Assembly: GCA_028293725.1 (NCBI GenBank)
Contig: JAQGOE010000369.1
Coordinates: 1-33,621, forward strand
Source: Gammaproteobacteria bacterium
GTDB lineage: Bacteria; Pseudomonadota; Gammaproteobacteria; Steroidobacterales; Steroidobacteraceae
DNA length: 33,621 nucleotides
Direction of reading: 5' to 3'
The notes under the pieces are model-generated. The model ran no database searches. It saw only the letters and a program-made list of their open reading frames with translations, and was not told the DNA's origin. How positions within the stretch are numbered: position 1 is the first letter of the stretch; each line of letters opens with the position of its first letter. Of this stretch, positions 1 to 10,391 are shown piece by piece. Position numbers and translations under genes: made by a program.

Positions 1-170
1 GCCCCCGAACTGATCATCGCCCGCTCCAAGCTGATAACAAACTCACTCTGCCGATCCGAAGTCTGCACAAACGGCGTCCGCACCACATCCGGCAACGGCG
101 TATGCCCCTGCAGATGAAACCCGCATCCGCCCAAAACCACCGTCGCGACCAGCACGACAAGATTTCTCAT
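1..170 (-). CDS. lptE: LPS-assembly lipoprotein LptE, N-terminal part (cut by window edge)
   Basis: Only the first 56 codons are inside the window; the gene runs off the left edge. The protein starts MRNLVVLVATVVLGGCGFHL. This is a lipoprotein signal peptide with lipobox L-G-G-C (Cys16), followed by the G-F-H-L-Q-G segment typical of the mature LptE start. LptE is the outer-membrane lipoprotein that plugs the LptD barrel and completes LPS export to the surface. The ATG lies one base after the leuS stop codon (TGA-G-ATG), and leuS-lptE is the usual gammaproteobacterial order, which supports both identity and start. Maturation should require Lnt, which is encoded further up the same unit. Confidence 0.93.
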   Translation of the reverse strand, partial: MRNLVVLVATVVLGGCGFHLQGHTPLPDVVRTPFVQTSDRQSEFVISLERAMISSG

Positions 171-171
171 C

Positions 172-2793
172 TCACACCACGACGTTAACCAGCTTCCCCG
201 GCACCACGATCACCTTCCGCACCGGCTTGTCAGCGACAAACCTCCGCACCTGCTCATCCGCCAGCGCCGCCTCCCGAATAACCGCCTCCGCAGCACTCAC
301 GGGCACGCTAACCCGCGCCCGCAACTTCCCATTCACCTGCACGACAATCTCAATAATGTCCTGCACCAACGCAGCCTTGTCAGCCTCCAGCCAGCGCTCA
401 TCGACCAACCCAGTCGTATGTCCCAGCCCCAACCACAACGCATGACACACATGCGGAGTAATAGGCCCCAACACCATCACGGCAATCTCGAGCGCCTCAT
501 GCCGCACAGCCCGCCCCTGCGGCGAATCATCATCAAACCGCCCAATTGAATTGAGCAATTCCATGATCGCGGCAATAGCCGTATTGAAATTCCGACGCCG
601 CCCGATGTCGTCAGTCGCCTTAGCCAGCGCCTGATGCGCGGCACGCCGCAAATCCCGCTGCGCGGGTGTCAACGCCCCGATTTCCAACGCAGGCGGTGCG
701 CCGGACGACACATGAGCATGCACCGCCACCCAGAGGCGCCGGATAAACCGCGACGCCCCCTGCACACCCTCATCCGACCAAACCAGCGACTGCTCCGGCG
801 GCGACGCAAACATCATGAACAGCCGCGCCGTATCCGCTCCGAAGCGGGCCACGAAGCTCTCCGGGTCGACGCCGTTGTTCTCCGACTTCGACATCTTCCC
901 AAGTCCCTCGTGCACGACCTGAATCGTGCCGAACTCCTTGGTCTTGACCTCGTGAATCTCAGTGCCGTCAGCGTCCCGCCGCGTATCCACGTCGGCGGGA
1001 TTGAAGTAACGCTTCCGCCCCTCGGCGGGCTGATAGGAGTAGACGTCGTTCAGCACCATTCCCTGCGTCAGCAGGTTGGTGAAAGGCTCGCCGAACTTGA
1101 CCAGCCCCAGGTCGCGCATGACCTTGACCCAGAACCTCGAATACAACAGGTGCAGGATCGCATGCTCGATACCGCCGACGTACTGGTCGGTCGGCAGCCA
1201 GTAGTCGACGCGTGAATCCACCATGCTCGCCGCCTGGTCCTGGCAGGCATAACGCACGAAGTACCAGGACGAATCGACGAAAGTATCCATCGTGTCGGTT
1301 TCACGCCGCGCCGGCTTCCCACACTTCGGGCACTTACATGAGAGGAACGCCTCAGACTTGTTCAGCGGATTACCGCTGCCATCCGGCACCAGGTCCTCAG
1401 GCAACATCACGGGCAACTGCGAGTCGGGCACGGGCACATCGCCGCAAGCCTCACAGTGAATGATCGGAATCGGGCAGCCCCAGTAGCGCTGGCGCGAGAC
1501 GCCCCAATCCCGCAGCCGGTAGTGAATCCGCTTGGACCCCAACCCCTTCTTCTCGAGCGCGGCCGAAATCGCATCCAACGCCGCCTTGAAATCGAGCCCC
1601 GAGAACTCGCCCGAATTCACAGTGATACCGGGCTCGCCATAGGCCGGTATCCAGGGCTCGAGGACCTCGTCGTAGGCGCCGCTCGCCGAGCGCACCACCG
1701 TCGTGATCCGCAACGAATTCTTCAGAGCGAACTCGAAATCACGCTCGTCGTGGCCGGGCACGCCCATGACGGCGCCCTCGCCGTAACCCATCAACACGTA
1801 GTTGGCGACCCAGATCTCAATCGGTTCGCCCGTGAACGGATGCAGCACGTGCAGCCCCGTGCGCATACCCTTCTTTTCCTGGGTCGCGACATCGGCTTCC
1901 ATCACGCTGCCACGCCGACACTCAGCGACGAATGCAGCCAGCGCAGAGTTACTCTTCGCGGCCGCGAATGCGATCGGATGCTCGGCGGCAATCGCCATGA
2001 ACGTGACACCAAACACGGTGTCCGCGCGCGTCGTAAAGACTTTCAACGCGCCGTCGGCCGACATCGCTGCGCGCGTATCCGGCGCGTAAGGAAAGGCAAC
2101 CTCACAACCCTCGCTGCGCCCGATCCAGTTCGCCTGCATGACCCGGACACGCTCGGGCCAGCCGGGCAAGTTATCCAGCGCACTCAACAACTCGTCGCCG
2201 TAGCGCGTGATGTTGAGGTAGTACATCGGGATTTCGCGCTTCTCGACGAGCGCGCCGGTACGCCAGCCGCGCCCCTCGATCACCTGCTCGTTGGCGAGCA
2301 CGGTCTTATCGACCGGATCCCAGTTCACGACACCGGTTTTCCGGTACGCGATGCCCTTCTCCAGCATGCGCAGGAACAGCCACTGGTTCCAGCGGTAGTA
2401 GGTCGGGTCGCAGGTCGCCAGCTCGCGCTTCCAGTCGATCGCGAAGCCCAGCGACTTCATCTGGTTGCGCATGTAAGCGATGTTCTGGCGGGTCCACTTC
2501 GCGGGTGGCACACCATTGCTCATCGCAGCATTCTCGGCCGGAAGGCCGAACGCGTCCCAACCCATCGGCTGCAGGACGTTATATCCCTGCATGCGCGTGA
2601 AGCGGGCGATCACATCTCCGATGGTGTAGTTCCGCACGTGGCCCATGTGGAGCCGCCCGGACGGATACGGAAACATCGAAAGACAGTAGTACTTCGGGCG
2701 CTCGGTATCCTCGCCTACCTCGAAGGCGCGCCGCTCGTCCCAATACTCTTGCGCGGCACGCTCGACGGCCGCGGCGTCATAGATCTCTTCCAT
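172..2793 (-). CDS. leuS: Leucyl-tRNA synthetase
   Basis: Class Ia cytoplasmic aminoacyl-tRNA synthetase that charges tRNA-Leu, 873 aa, the usual bacterial length. The HIGH-type motif is HMGH at residues 49-52 and the KMSKS loop is at 633-637. The CP1 editing domain shows the threonine-rich TTRADT (254-259) and the [15 protein letters not shown] stretch (338-352) that carries the conserved Asp of post-transfer editing. A cysteine knuckle (C447/C450 with C486/C488/C491) matches a zinc-type insert, and [11 protein letters not shown] (429-439) is the family's active-site signature. The ATG lies 4 nt after the protease stop codon. I see no strong ribosome binding site, so translation is probably coupled to the upstream gene. 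Confidence 0.99.
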   Translation of the reverse strand: MEEIYDAAAVERAAQEYWDERRAFEVGEDTERPKYYCLSMFPYPSGRLHMGHVRNYTIGDVIARFTRMQGYNVLQPMGWDAFGLPAENAAMSNGVPPAKWTRQNIAYMRNQMKSLGFAIDWKRELATCDPTYYRWNQWLFLRMLEKGIAYRKTGVVNWDPVDKTVLANEQVIEGRGWRTGALVEKREIPMYYLNITRYGDELLSALDNLPGWPERVRVMQANWIGRSEGCEVAFPYAPDTRAAMSADGALKVFTTRADTVFGVTFMAIAAEHPIAFAAAKSNSALAAFVAECRRGSVMEADVATQEKKGMRTGLHVLHPFTGEPIEIWVANYVLMGYGEGAVMGVPGHDERDFEFALKNSLRITTVVRSASGAYDEVLEPWIPAYGEPGITVNSGEFSGLDFKAALDAISAALEKKGLGSKRIHYRLRDWGVSRQRYWGCPIPIIHCEACGDVPVPDSQLPVMLPEDLVPDGSGNPLNKSEAFLSCKCPKCGKPARRETDTMDTFVDSSWYFVRYACQDQAASMVDSRVDYWLPTDQYVGGIEHAILHLLYSRFWVKVMRDLGLVKFGEPFTNLLTQGMVLNDVYSYQPAEGRKRYFNPADVDTRRDADGTEIHEVKTKEFGTIQVVHEGLGKMSKSENNGVDPESFVARFGADTARLFMMFASPPEQSLVWSDEGVQGASRFIRRLWVAVHAHVSSGAPPALEIGALTPAQRDLRRAAHQALAKATDDIGRRRNFNTAIAAIMELLNSIGRFDDDSPQGRAVRHEALEIAVMVLGPITPHVCHALWLGLGHTTGLVDERWLEADKAALVQDIIEIVVQVNGKLRARVSVPVSAAEAVIREAALADEQVRRFVADKPVRKVIVVPGKLVNVVV

Positions 2794-2797
2794 CGAA

Positions 2798-4315
2798 TCA
2801 TTGTAACCGCAGAGGCACGAAGATCTGAGCGTCGTCGCGCTGGATCAGCAGGGCCACGTTCTTACCGGAGGACTTTGCCGAATCCTGCAGTTCTTTCGCA
2901 GTCTTCACACGCTTGCCGTTTATGCCGAGGATGATGTCGCCCGGCTGTACGCCCGCGGCGGCGGCGGGGCCCGTGGCGTCCTCGACGACCAGGGTGCCCG
3001 TCGTCTGAACCTGCTCTTTCTCCTGCGGGTCGAGCGCCCGCACGGTGAGACCGAGCTGCGTCGCCTGGTCGGTCTGCCGGGCATTCGGCTTTCCGCTGCC
3101 TGGGGTCAGGCTCGCCGTCTGCGCCTGCTCCTTGAGCTCGGCGATCTTCACGCTGATCGTCTGCTGCTTACCGCCCCGCCACACCTGCAAAGAAGCATCG
3201 CTGCCGGGCTTCATGGCGGCGATCGAGCCGGAGAGCTCGCCATAGCGCTCGATGGAATGGCTGTTCACACCAAGAATGACGTCGCCGGGGACCAGGCCGG
3301 CCTTCGACGCCGGGCCATCCTTCTCCACCGAGCTCACGAGCGCGCCACGTGGGCGATCGAGTCCGAAAGACTCCGCGAGCTGCGCGTTGACGTCCTGGAT
3401 CGTCACGCCAATACGGCCCCGCACGACGTGGCCCGTCTTCACGAGCTGGTCTTCGACGTTCCGGGCAACATCGATCGGAATGGCGAACGACACGCCCATG
3501 TAGCCGCCGGTGCGGCTGAAGATCTGCGAGTTGATGCCGATCACCTCACCCGACATGTTGAAGAGCGGGCCGCCGGAGTTGCCCGGGTTCACCGCCACGT
3601 CCGTCTGGATGAAGGGGACGTAGTTGTCGCTCGGGAGCGAGCGCGAAGTGGCGCTGATGATGCCCGCGGTCGCACTGTTTTCGAAACCGAAGGGCGAGCC
3701 GATCGCGAGCACCCACTGACCCGGCTTGATCTTCGTCGGATCGCCGAGGCGCACGGTGGGCAGATTGGCCGCGTTGATCTTGATCACCGCTACGTCGGTC
3801 CGCTCGTCGGCCCCGATGACTTTCGCCGGGAACTCGCGCCGGTCGGTGAGGCGCACCGTGACCTCATCGGCGTTGGCCACGACGTGGGTGTTGGTGAGGA
3901 TGTAACCGTCACTGCTGACGATGAAGCCGGAGCCCGCGCCGCGTACCGGCGGTTGGTTTCCGCGCGGCGTCTGCTGATCCGGGCCCGGGATGCCGAAGCG
4001 GCGGAAGAAGTCGAAAAACGGGTCGTTGGGCGACAGACCCGGCATACCGCCATTGGACTGTTGCGCCTTCTCGACAACCTCCACGTTGACGACGGCAGGG
4101 CCGTACTTTTCGACGAGGGGTGAGAAGTCCGGCAGTGCGCGCAACACACCCTCCACGCTCGGGGTCGCCGCGGGCGTCGCCGCGATCGCCGGAGGCGGTG
4201 CTTGGGGTATCTGTGTCTGCGGGGACTGGGCACTCAGGCCACCAGAACAAGCCGCCAGTGCGATTGAAACGCACAGCACCGAGACCGCACGATGGGCGGG
4301 TCGCGAAACTCTCAT
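2798..4315 (-). CDS. Do-family (DegP/DegQ-like) periplasmic serine endoprotease with lipobox
   Basis: Trypsin-like protease and chaperone of envelope quality control, 505 aa from the chosen start. Numbered from that start, the triad is His144 (in L-T-N-T-H-V-V), Asp174 (in R-T-D-V-A-V) and Ser247 (in G-N-S-G-G-P-L). Two PDZ domains follow at about 300-395 and 420-505. The N-terminus is a signal sequence ending L-A-A-C-S (Cys23), a good lipobox, so the protein may be acylated rather than soluble. Start choice: the ATG at 4315 has GGAG 6 nt upstream and gives a normal short n-region. An in-frame ATG at 4372 overlaps the lnt stop (TAATG) and also has a GGAG, but it adds 19 polar residues before the signal. 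A DegP, DegQ or MucD assignment cannot be settled from the sequence alone. Confidence 0.95.
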   Translation of the reverse strand: MRVSRPAHRAVSVLCVSIALAACSGGLSAQSPQTQIPQAPPPAIAATPAATPSVEGVLRALPDFSPLVEKYGPAVVNVEVVEKAQQSNGGMPGLSPNDPFFDFFRRFGIPGPDQQTPRGNQPPVRGAGSGFIVSSDGYILTNTHVVANADEVTVRLTDRREFPAKVIGADERTDVAVIKINAANLPTVRLGDPTKIKPGQWVLAIGSPFGFENSATAGIISATSRSLPSDNYVPFIQTDVAVNPGNSGGPLFNMSGEVIGINSQIFSRTGGYMGVSFAIPIDVARNVEDQLVKTGHVVRGRIGVTIQDVNAQLAESFGLDRPRGALVSSVEKDGPASKAGLVPGDVILGVNSHSIERYGELSGSIAAMKPGSDASLQVWRGGKQQTISVKIAELKEQAQTASLTPGSGKPNARQTDQATQLGLTVRALDPQEKEQVQTTGTLVVEDATGPAAAAGVQPGDIILGINGKRVKTAKELQDSAKSSGKNVALLIQRDDAQIFVPLRLQ

Positions 4316-4371
4316 GCTCGACTCCGGGGTGAGGGGGCGCTCGGGCCCGCGTGACGAAGAACTCGGTTTCA

Positions 4372-5997
4372 TTAGGGCTCCAAGGAAGCTCCAGCACTTG
4401 GCGTGCCCATCGGGGGCCGCCGGCCGTAAGATTTACGCATCCACAGCCCATACGCCAGCGCTACTGTTGCCAACGTCACGATTAGCCAATTTCCAACACG
4501 AGCATACGGCGTGAGACCAGTCCGCGGCGTTATCGAAGACTGGAGAATATAGGCCTTGAACTCGGGAGCGCGTGCCACGACTTCGCCGTGCGGCCCGATG
4601 ACACCCGTGATTCCGTCATTGGCTGCACGGACAAGATAACGCCCGGCTTCGAGGGCGCGCATGCGGGCGATCTGGAAATGCTGGTGTCTGGCCGTAGAGT
4701 GGCTGAACCAGGCGTCATTGGTCACATTGACGAGGGCGTCCGCCTTGCGCAGCACTCCGAGCATGGCGCTGCCGTAGGCGTCCTCGTAACAAATCGTGGC
4801 CCCCAGCTCCAGGCCGGCGACCGGAAGGGGCGGTTGGTTGGCGCCACCGCGGGTGAAGCTCGAATAAGGCAGGCTCATCAGGCGCAGCCAGTCGCGCACG
4901 AACGCGGGCACAGGGAAGAACTCCGCGAAGGGCACGAGGTGGTCTTTGTCGTACCAGCTGATCTGGCGGTCGAGCGAGATGATCGAGTTGAAGTAGTGCT
5001 GCTCGTCGTCGGACTCACGCAGAATTCCGAACACCAGGCCTGAGCCGTGCGCGCGAGTCTCCCGATACAACTGGCTGATGTAAGCCATCTGATTGTTGGC
5101 CAGATCGGGTACCGCGGACTCCGGCCAGACAATGAGTTGCTTCCCGAGTACCTTCTCCGTGAGTTGATGGTACAGGTTGAGAATCTTGTCCTGGTTGCTG
5201 TCGAGCCATTTCTGGTCCTGGGAGATCGCGCCCTGGATCACCGCGACCGATACTGGCGGACCGGACGGATGGGTCCACTCGACTGACTGGAGGGCGCCCC
5301 CGACGATCCAGGGCAACACGAAAAACGCCCCTCCGACCATGCGCGCGCGCGTCGTCCCACATAACGCGGCCGTGAGACCACCCGCACTCAACAACAACAA
5401 CGCGCCGATGCCATACACCCCGGCGATCGGCGCGAAGCTGGCGAGCCACGTATCGGTCTGGGAGTACCCGAGCGAAAGCCACGAGAACCCGGACAGAAAC
5501 CAGCCGCGCCACCACTCGATGAGCAGCCACGCGGCCGGCACACCGAGCAACCAGCGCACCAGGCCGGTGGCAGGCAGCCAGCGCGTTACGCAATAACCCA
5601 GCGCGGCGTGATACAGCCCCATGATCACGACCAGGGCCGCCATCAGCCCCAAGGCGATCCAGAGGGGCGCTTCGCCTAAAATATGAATACTGATGTACAG
5701 CCAGTAGGTGCCCGCGGCGAACGTACCGGCGTTGAACCAGAACCCCAGCCACGCGCCTTCGCGCGGCGTCACTCCCTGCCACAACCACATCAGCACCGCC
5801 GGGCAAAGAACCGCGAGCGGCCACCAATTGAGCGGTGCAAAGGAGCAGGCGAGCAAAGCGCCCGCGCCCGCGGCAATAGCCCGGCGAGCAAGAGTCGAAG
5901 ATAGGAACGCCAGGACGTTACGAGACTCACGCGGCGTCACGTCCATGGGGTCATCCCGCATGGTTTCGGTGACGGCGGCGACGCGCCGTTCGCTCAT
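4372..5997 (-). CDS. lnt: Apolipoprotein N-acyltransferase
   Basis: Inner-membrane enzyme that adds the third acyl chain to the N-terminal Cys of lipoproteins, 541 aa from the chosen start. The N-terminal half is a run of hydrophobic membrane segments and the C-terminal half is a nitrilase fold. From this start the expected triad is Glu293 (in V-W-P-E-S-A-V-P), Lys351 (in W-Y-D-K-D-H-L-V-P-F) and Cys403 (in A-T-I-C-Y-E-D). The ATG at 5997 begins one base after the corC TGA. An ATG at 5946 (M-D-V-T-P-R-E) is an alternative; the frame is open further upstream but overlaps corC. The downstream neighbours include two lipobox proteins (the protease and LptE), which are plausible substrates. Confidence 0.97.
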   Translation of the reverse strand: MSERRVAAVTETMRDDPMDVTPRESRNVLAFLSSTLARRAIAAGAGALLACSFAPLNWWPLAVLCPAVLMWLWQGVTPREGAWLGFWFNAGTFAAGTYWLYISIHILGEAPLWIALGLMAALVVIMGLYHAALGYCVTRWLPATGLVRWLLGVPAAWLLIEWWRGWFLSGFSWLSLGYSQTDTWLASFAPIAGVYGIGALLLLSAGGLTAALCGTTRARMVGGAFFVLPWIVGGALQSVEWTHPSGPPVSVAVIQGAISQDQKWLDSNQDKILNLYHQLTEKVLGKQLIVWPESAVPDLANNQMAYISQLYRETRAHGSGLVFGILRESDDEQHYFNSIISLDRQISWYDKDHLVPFAEFFPVPAFVRDWLRLMSLPYSSFTRGGANQPPLPVAGLELGATICYEDAYGSAMLGVLRKADALVNVTNDAWFSHSTARHQHFQIARMRALEAGRYLVRAANDGITGVIGPHGEVVARAPEFKAYILQSSITPRTGLTPYARVGNWLIVTLATVALAYGLWMRKSYGRRPPMGTPSAGASLEP

Positions 5998-5998
5998 A

Positions 5999-6874
5999 TC
6001 AGGACTCGCCGTCCGACAGACGCTCTTCCGGCGGAATGACGTCCTGCGGCGGCACCACGCGCAGCGCGTCGATACGGCGGCGATCGGCACGGGTTACCCG
6101 AAACTCGAAGCCGTCAATGGTCGCGGCGTCGCCTCGCCGCGGCAGGCGGCCAAACTCTTTCATCAGCAGACCGGCGACGGTATCGAAGCCTTCCTCTTCC
6201 GAGAGGTGCGCACCGAAATATTCATTGAACTCCTCGATGCGGGTGACACCGCGCACCGTGAACTGCCGCTCCGCTTCCTTGCGGATGTTGTGATCGTCCT
6301 CGACATCGAACTCATCGTCGATCTCGCCGACAATCTGCTCGATCACGTCCTCGATGGTGACCAGCCCGGAGACGCCGCCGTACTCATCGACCACCAGCGC
6401 CATGTGATTGCGGTTGCCGCGGAATTCCTTCAACAGCACGTTGAGCCGCTTGGATTCGGGCACGAAAACCACGGGCCGCATGAACTCGCGGATGTCGAAG
6501 CGCTCGCGCACGTCCTGGGTGTAGAGGCGCAAAAGATCCTTCGCGAGCAGAATCCCGACAATGTCGTCACGATCCTCATCCATCACTGGAAAGCGTGAAT
6601 GCCCGGATTCGACCACGACCGGCAGGAGTTTGGCGAAGGGGTCATCGCGCCTGACAAACACCATCTGGGCGCGCGGAATCATGATGTCGCGCACCTGCAG
6701 GTCGCCGACCTCCAGCACGCCCTCGAGCATACTCAACGCGTCCGGATCGACCAGCCCGCGCTGCCCGGCTTCGCGAAGTACCGCGAGCAACTCGTTGCGG
6801 TCCTGCGGCTCGCCCACAAATCCCTGCGCGATTTTCTTCAGCCAGCGTCCGGTCGCGTTGAGGTCTTTCGCCAT
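5999..6874 (-). CDS. corC: CorC/YbeX-type CBS-domain protein
   Basis: Cytoplasmic protein of the CorC (YbeX) family, 291 aa. It has two tandem CBS domains (about 55-180, starting at V-R-D-I-M-I-P-R) and a C-terminal CorC_HlyC transporter-associated domain (about 200-285). It has no DUF21 membrane domain, which separates it from CorB/YfjD-type transporters. The family has been linked to Mg/Co efflux and, in Escherichia coli, to ribosome-related phenotypes together with ybeY and ybeZ. The start is the ATG at 6874, which overlaps the ybeY stop (TGATG) with GGAG 6 nt upstream. A GTG one codon earlier (6877) is less likely. Confidence 0.95.
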   Translation of the reverse strand: MAKDLNATGRWLKKIAQGFVGEPQDRNELLAVLREAGQRGLVDPDALSMLEGVLEVGDLQVRDIMIPRAQMVFVRRDDPFAKLLPVVVESGHSRFPVMDEDRDDIVGILLAKDLLRLYTQDVRERFDIREFMRPVVFVPESKRLNVLLKEFRGNRNHMALVVDEYGGVSGLVTIEDVIEQIVGEIDDEFDVEDDHNIRKEAERQFTVRGVTRIEEFNEYFGAHLSEEEGFDTVAGLLMKEFGRLPRRGDAATIDGFEFRVTRADRRRIDALRVVPPQDVIPPEERLSDGES

Positions 6875-7350
6875 CACACGCTCCGATAGGGGTTCGTGAA
6901 ACCAAGACGACGCAGCACCGCGATCTCGCGGCGCTCCATACGGTCGGCATCCGAGTCGATCTCATGGTCATAACCGATGAGGTGCAACGATCCGTGCACG
7001 ACGAGGTGGGCCCAATGAGCCCGGAGACTCTTCTTCTGCTCACGAGCCTCGGTGCGCAACACCTGTGGGCAGATCACCAGGTCTCCCAACGGACGCGGCT
7101 CCTCGCCGGCGACTGGGGAAGGAATCTCGGCCACGGGAAAAGACAACACGTTGGTGGGTTTGTCACGCCCGCGGAACCGCGCGTTGAGGCGGCGGCTCTC
7201 GGCTGGCCCGACCACGGACACGCCGATTTCACGACCCACCGCACGTCGACCCAGCGCCGCGGCGGCCCAAACGGTGAAGTCCCGCCGCGGGGGCGCCCAG
7301 GCCCGAACGCGCCTGCGAACATCAACGCTGACACTGCCGCGTGCACTCAC
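6874..7350 (-). CDS. ybeY: Endoribonuclease YbeY (rRNA maturation factor)
   Basis: Zinc metalloprotein needed for 16S rRNA 3'-end maturation and ribosome quality control, 158 aa. The signature H-G-x-L-H-L-x-G-Y-D-H is intact, with metal ligands His119, His123 and His129. The substrate-side motif N-V-L-S-F-P is also present (residues 67-72). The start is a GTG whose first bases overlap the phoH stop (GTGA), so translation is likely coupled. The order phoH-ybeY-corC-lnt is the standard gammaproteobacterial arrangement and supports the call. Confidence 0.97.
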   Translation of the reverse strand: MSARGSVSVDVRRRVRAWAPPRRDFTVWAAAALGRRAVGREIGVSVVGPAESRRLNARFRGRDKPTNVLSFPVAEIPSPVAGEEPRPLGDLVICPQVLRTEAREQKKSLRAHWAHLVVHGSLHLIGYDHEIDSDADRMERREIAVLRRLGFTNPYRSV

Positions 7351-8318
7351 GACGAGCTGCTCTGGGCCTCGTAGGCCTTGACGATGCGTTGGACGAGAGG
7401 ATGACGCACGACATCCTGCGCATCGAAGAAAGTGAATGCGACACCCTCAACGCCGCGCAGCACGTTGATTACATGGCTCAACCCGGACTGCTTGCCGTGG
7501 GGAAGATCTGTCTGCGTCACATCCCCCGTCACGACCGCCTTGGAGCCAAAACCGATGCGGGTGAGAAACATCTTCATCTGTTCGACGGTGGTGTTCTGTG
7601 CCTCGTCGAGGATGATGAACGAATCATTGAGTGAGCGGCCGCGCATGAAGGCCAATGGCGCGACCTCGATGACGTTGCGCTCGATGAAGCGCGTCACCCT
7701 GTCGAACCCCATCATTTCGTAGAGCGCGTCATACATCGGCCGCAGGTAAGGATCGACTTTCTGCGACAGGTCTCCCGGAAGAAATCCGAGACGCTCTCCC
7801 GCCTCGACCGCGGGACGCACGAGAATGATCCGCCTCACCTTGTCCGACTGCAGCGCCTCGACGGCGCAGGCCACAGCGAGGTAGGTCTTACCCGTACCCG
7901 CCGGCCCGATCCCGAATGTCAGATCCTGCAATCGGATGTCCGCCAGGTAGTCGCGCTGATGGTTGCCGCGTGCACGGATCCCACCTCGCGGAACTCTGAC
8001 ACCCTGCTCGAGCTGACTCGCATCCGGCGGAAGTCGTCCGGACTCGCGCTCGCGCAACGCGAGATGGACGCGCTCGGGCGTCACCTCCTCGCTCTTCGTG
8101 AGATCAAACAACTCCCGCAGCGTGTCCTCGGCGCTTTCCGCCTGAATACCGGTTACGCGAAAGTTGTCGCCGCGGCGACGGATCTGCACGTCCAGCCGTG
8201 TCTCCAGCAGGCGCAGATTCTCGTCCAACGGGCCGCACAGATTCGCGAGCCGGGCATTGTCCGACGGCTCGAGATCGAATTCGCGCGGGGATGACGGAGC
8301 TGAGGCAGCCACTGGCAT
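7347..8318 (-). CDS. ybeZ: PhoH-family ATPase (YbeZ)
   Basis: Cytoplasmic P-loop NTPase of the PhoH/YbeZ family, 323 aa. Walker A is GPAGTGKT (138-145) and Walker B is I-I-L-D-E-A-Q-N (235-242). The region before the ATPase core is the N-terminal extension usual in YbeZ. YbeZ is a known interaction partner of YbeY, whose gene is directly downstream with a 4-nt overlap; a role in RNA or ribosome metabolism is therefore inferred. The ATG overlaps the miaB stop by one base (TGATG). Confidence 0.96.
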   Translation of the reverse strand: MPVAASAPSSPREFDLEPSDNARLANLCGPLDENLRLLETRLDVQIRRRGDNFRVTGIQAESAEDTLRELFDLTKSEEVTPERVHLALRERESGRLPPDASQLEQGVRVPRGGIRARGNHQRDYLADIRLQDLTFGIGPAGTGKTYLAVACAVEALQSDKVRRIILVRPAVEAGERLGFLPGDLSQKVDPYLRPMYDALYEMMGFDRVTRFIERNVIEVAPLAFMRGRSLNDSFIILDEAQNTTVEQMKMFLTRIGFGSKAVVTGDVTQTDLPHGKQSGLSHVINVLRGVEGVAFTFFDAQDVVRHPLVQRIVKAYEAQSSSS

Positions 8319-9655
8319 CAGGCGGCCGCGGCCGCAGCCAGTCGGCCGCGTAAACTGTGTGGACGTGCTTCGGTGACTACAACATCCACGAATCGATCCA
8401 TGAGCCCCGAAGGGCCAGCGAAGTTCACCCAGCGATTGTTCTCGGTCCGTCCCGCGAGCTCGCGGGCGTCCTTCTTCGCCGGTCGTTCGACGAGTACACG
8501 TTGCACAGTGCCGACCATCCTTTCATTGATCGCACGGTGTTGTGCGTCGAGCTGAGCCTGCAGGCGGGCGAGCCGCTCCTGCTTCACCTCGAGGGGGACC
8601 TCATCCGGCAGCGACGCGGCTGGCGTCCCCGGACGACGGCTATAGAGGAAGGCAAACGACTGATCCAGGCCCACGTCACGCACGAGCGCAAGCGTCGCCG
8701 TGAAGTCGCGCTCGGTCTCACCCGGAAAGCCGATGATGAAATCCGAAGAAATGGAGATGTCAGGTCGCACCGCCCGAAGCTTGCGCACTTTGTCTTTGAA
8801 TTCAATGGCGGTGTAGCCGCGTTTCATCAGCGCCAGGATCCTGTCGGAACCGCTCTGCACCGGTAAGTGCAGGTGGTTGGCGAGCTTCGGCACGTTCGCG
8901 TACGCCTCAATGAGGCTTTCGTTGAACTCGAGCGGATGCGAGGTCGTAAATCGAATGAGCTCGATGCCCGGGACGGCCGAGACGTGATGGATGAGCGTCG
9001 CGAGATCCACCAACGCACCATCGGCCATCGGGCCCGCATAGGCGTTGACGTTCTGCCCCAGCAGAGTGATTTCCTGCACGCCCTGGCTCGCGAGTTGCCG
9101 CACTTCCTCGAGCACCGACTCGAAGCTCCGGCTGATCTCATCACCCCGCGTGTAGGGCACGATGCAGAAGCTGCAGTACTTACTGCAACCTTCCATGATC
9201 GACACGAACGCTCGAGAGCCTTCAGCACGCGGCGGCGGAAGGTGATCGAACTTCTCGATCTCCGGGAAGCTCACGTCCACAACCGAGCGCCCGGTACGAC
9301 GCAACTCAGCGATCATCTCCGGAAGCCGGTGCAGCGTCTGCGGGCCGAACACCAGATCCACGAACGGCGCGCGCTCCGTGATCGCCTCGCCTTCCTGACT
9401 CGCGACACAGCCGCCGACACCAATGATGATTTCCGGTCGCAGCGCTTTGAGCTTGCGCCACTCGCCGAGCAGCGAGAACACCTTCTCCTGCGCCTTCTCG
9501 CGCACCGAGCAGGTATTCATGAGCAGCACATCGGCCTCGGCGGCGTTATCAGTAGCCGTGAGGTCGCCGCCAGCGTGGAGTACGTCCGCCATCCGGGCGG
9601 AGTCGTACTCGTTCATCTGGCAGCCGTAAGTTTTGATGAAGTAGCGGCGAGACAT
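8318..9655 (-). CDS. miaB: tRNA-2-methylthio-N6-dimethylallyladenosine synthase MiaB
   Basis: Radical-SAM methylthiotransferase that converts i6A37 to ms2i6A37 in tRNAs reading UNN codons, 445 aa. The N-terminal UPF0004 domain carries the cluster cysteines Cys12 (in Y-G-C-Q-M-N), Cys49 (N-T-C-S-V-R) and Cys83 (G-G-C-V-A). The radical-SAM CxxxCxxC is Cys157/Cys161/Cys164 (G-C-S-K-Y-C-S-F-C). A TRAM domain occupies roughly the last 65 residues. It is the first gene of the eight-gene minus-strand unit. The ATG at 9655 is followed at once by [13 protein letters not shown], the expected family N-terminus. Confidence 0.98.
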   Translation of the reverse strand: MSRRYFIKTYGCQMNEYDSARMADVLHAGGDLTATDNAAEADVLLMNTCSVREKAQEKVFSLLGEWRKLKALRPEIIIGVGGCVASQEGEAITERAPFVDLVFGPQTLHRLPEMIAELRRTGRSVVDVSFPEIEKFDHLPPPRAEGSRAFVSIMEGCSKYCSFCIVPYTRGDEISRSFESVLEEVRQLASQGVQEITLLGQNVNAYAGPMADGALVDLATLIHHVSAVPGIELIRFTTSHPLEFNESLIEAYANVPKLANHLHLPVQSGSDRILALMKRGYTAIEFKDKVRKLRAVRPDISISSDFIIGFPGETERDFTATLALVRDVGLDQSFAFLYSRRPGTPAASLPDEVPLEVKQERLARLQAQLDAQHRAINERMVGTVQRVLVERPAKKDARELAGRTENNRWVNFAGPSGLMDRFVDVVVTEARPHSLRGRLAAAAAA

Positions 9656-9768
9656 AGGGAGTTATCCGGAAATTCTACGGCCTTACGCGCCGTACCGCAC
9701 GGCTGTCCCTGCCCGGCGTCGCCACCGAACTTATTTTTACAGAAATATCAATGGGATGCGACCCAGCC

Positions 9769-9799
9769 CACGCCCCTTGGGGCGTGCGGCCCAGGCCGC
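9769..9799 (-). terminator. Two adjacent hairpins after ssb (possible terminator)
   Basis: Reading the minus strand after the ssb stop, a 6-bp-arm repeat (9786-9799, GCGGCC/GGCCGC) abuts an 8-bp-arm perfect repeat (9769-9786, CACGCCCC/GGGGCGTG). No clean U-run follows, so intrinsic termination is plausible but not certain. The remaining bases down to miaB (9656-9768) are AT-richer and probably contain the miaB promoter, which I could not place with confidence. Confidence 0.35.
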
Positions 9800-9810
9800 G
9801 CTCGGGCCCG

Positions 9811-10350
9811 TCAGAATGGAATATCGTCGTCGAAATCGTCCTTCTCGCCGCTCGGGCCCGCTGGGCCAGCGTACTCGGGATAGGAATCCGGGGGCGCGCT
9901 GCGGCCGCCACCAGCACCGGCTCCGCCGCCACTGCCTCCACCTCCACCGCCGCCGCCTTGGGACGGGCCGGAACTGCCACCACCCCCTCCGCCAGCGCCA
10001 CCCGCGCCGCCGCCACGGCCGCCGAGCATCTGCAGCTCATTCCCAACGATTTCGGTGGAGAAGCGCTCGTTGCCCTGCTTGTCCTGCCACTTGCGAGTTC
10101 GCAGACTGCCCTCAATGTAGACCTGCGACCCCTTACGCAGATACTCGCTGGCGATTTCCGCCAGGCGGCCGAACAGCGCGACGCGGTGCCACTCAGTGCG
10201 CTCCTGCTGCTCGCCGGAAGTCTTGTCCCGCCAGCTCTCGCTCGTGGCGATGCGCAGATTAGCCACCGTACTGCCCGAGGGCATGGCGCGAGTTTCGGGG
10301 TCCGCGCCGAGGTTGCCGACCAGGATGACTTTGTTGACTCCACGGGCCAT
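9811..10350 (-). CDS. ssb: Single-stranded DNA-binding protein
   Basis: Homotetrameric OB-fold protein that coats single-stranded DNA in replication, repair and recombination, 179 aa. The N-terminal OB domain ([15 protein letters not shown], to about residue 110) is followed by a Gly-rich linker with long glycine runs and the acidic tip D-D-D-I-P-F that recruits partner proteins. The start at 10350 is set by the conserved M-A-R-G N-terminus and a GAGGA ribosome binding site 7 nt upstream; a longer in-frame reading is not needed. It is divergent from uvrA, a linkage also known in Escherichia coli. Confidence 0.98.
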   Translation of the reverse strand: MARGVNKVILVGNLGADPETRAMPSGSTVANLRIATSESWRDKTSGEQQERTEWHRVALFGRLAEIASEYLRKGSQVYIEGSLRTRKWQDKQGNERFSTEIVGNELQMLGGRGGGAGGAGGGGGGSSGPSQGGGGGGGGSGGGAGAGGGRSAPPDSYPEYAGPAGPSGEKDDFDDDIPF

Positions 10351-10391
10351 GGATGAATCCTCGAAAAAAGCGATTAGCAATGCAGGGTCGC

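Noticed and set aside
1456..2934. 492-codon open frame on the plus strand opposite leuS
   Set aside because: It is antisense to a fully conserved synthetase, its translation is rich in Arg and His without domains, and long antisense frames are common in GC-rich DNA.
3257..4123. 288-codon open frame opposite the Do protease gene
   Set aside because: Shadow of the protease coding sequence; low-complexity Arg/Asp/His translation and no family features.
8867..9883. 338-codon open frame opposite miaB
   Set aside because: Antisense to the radical-SAM core and no recognisable motif.
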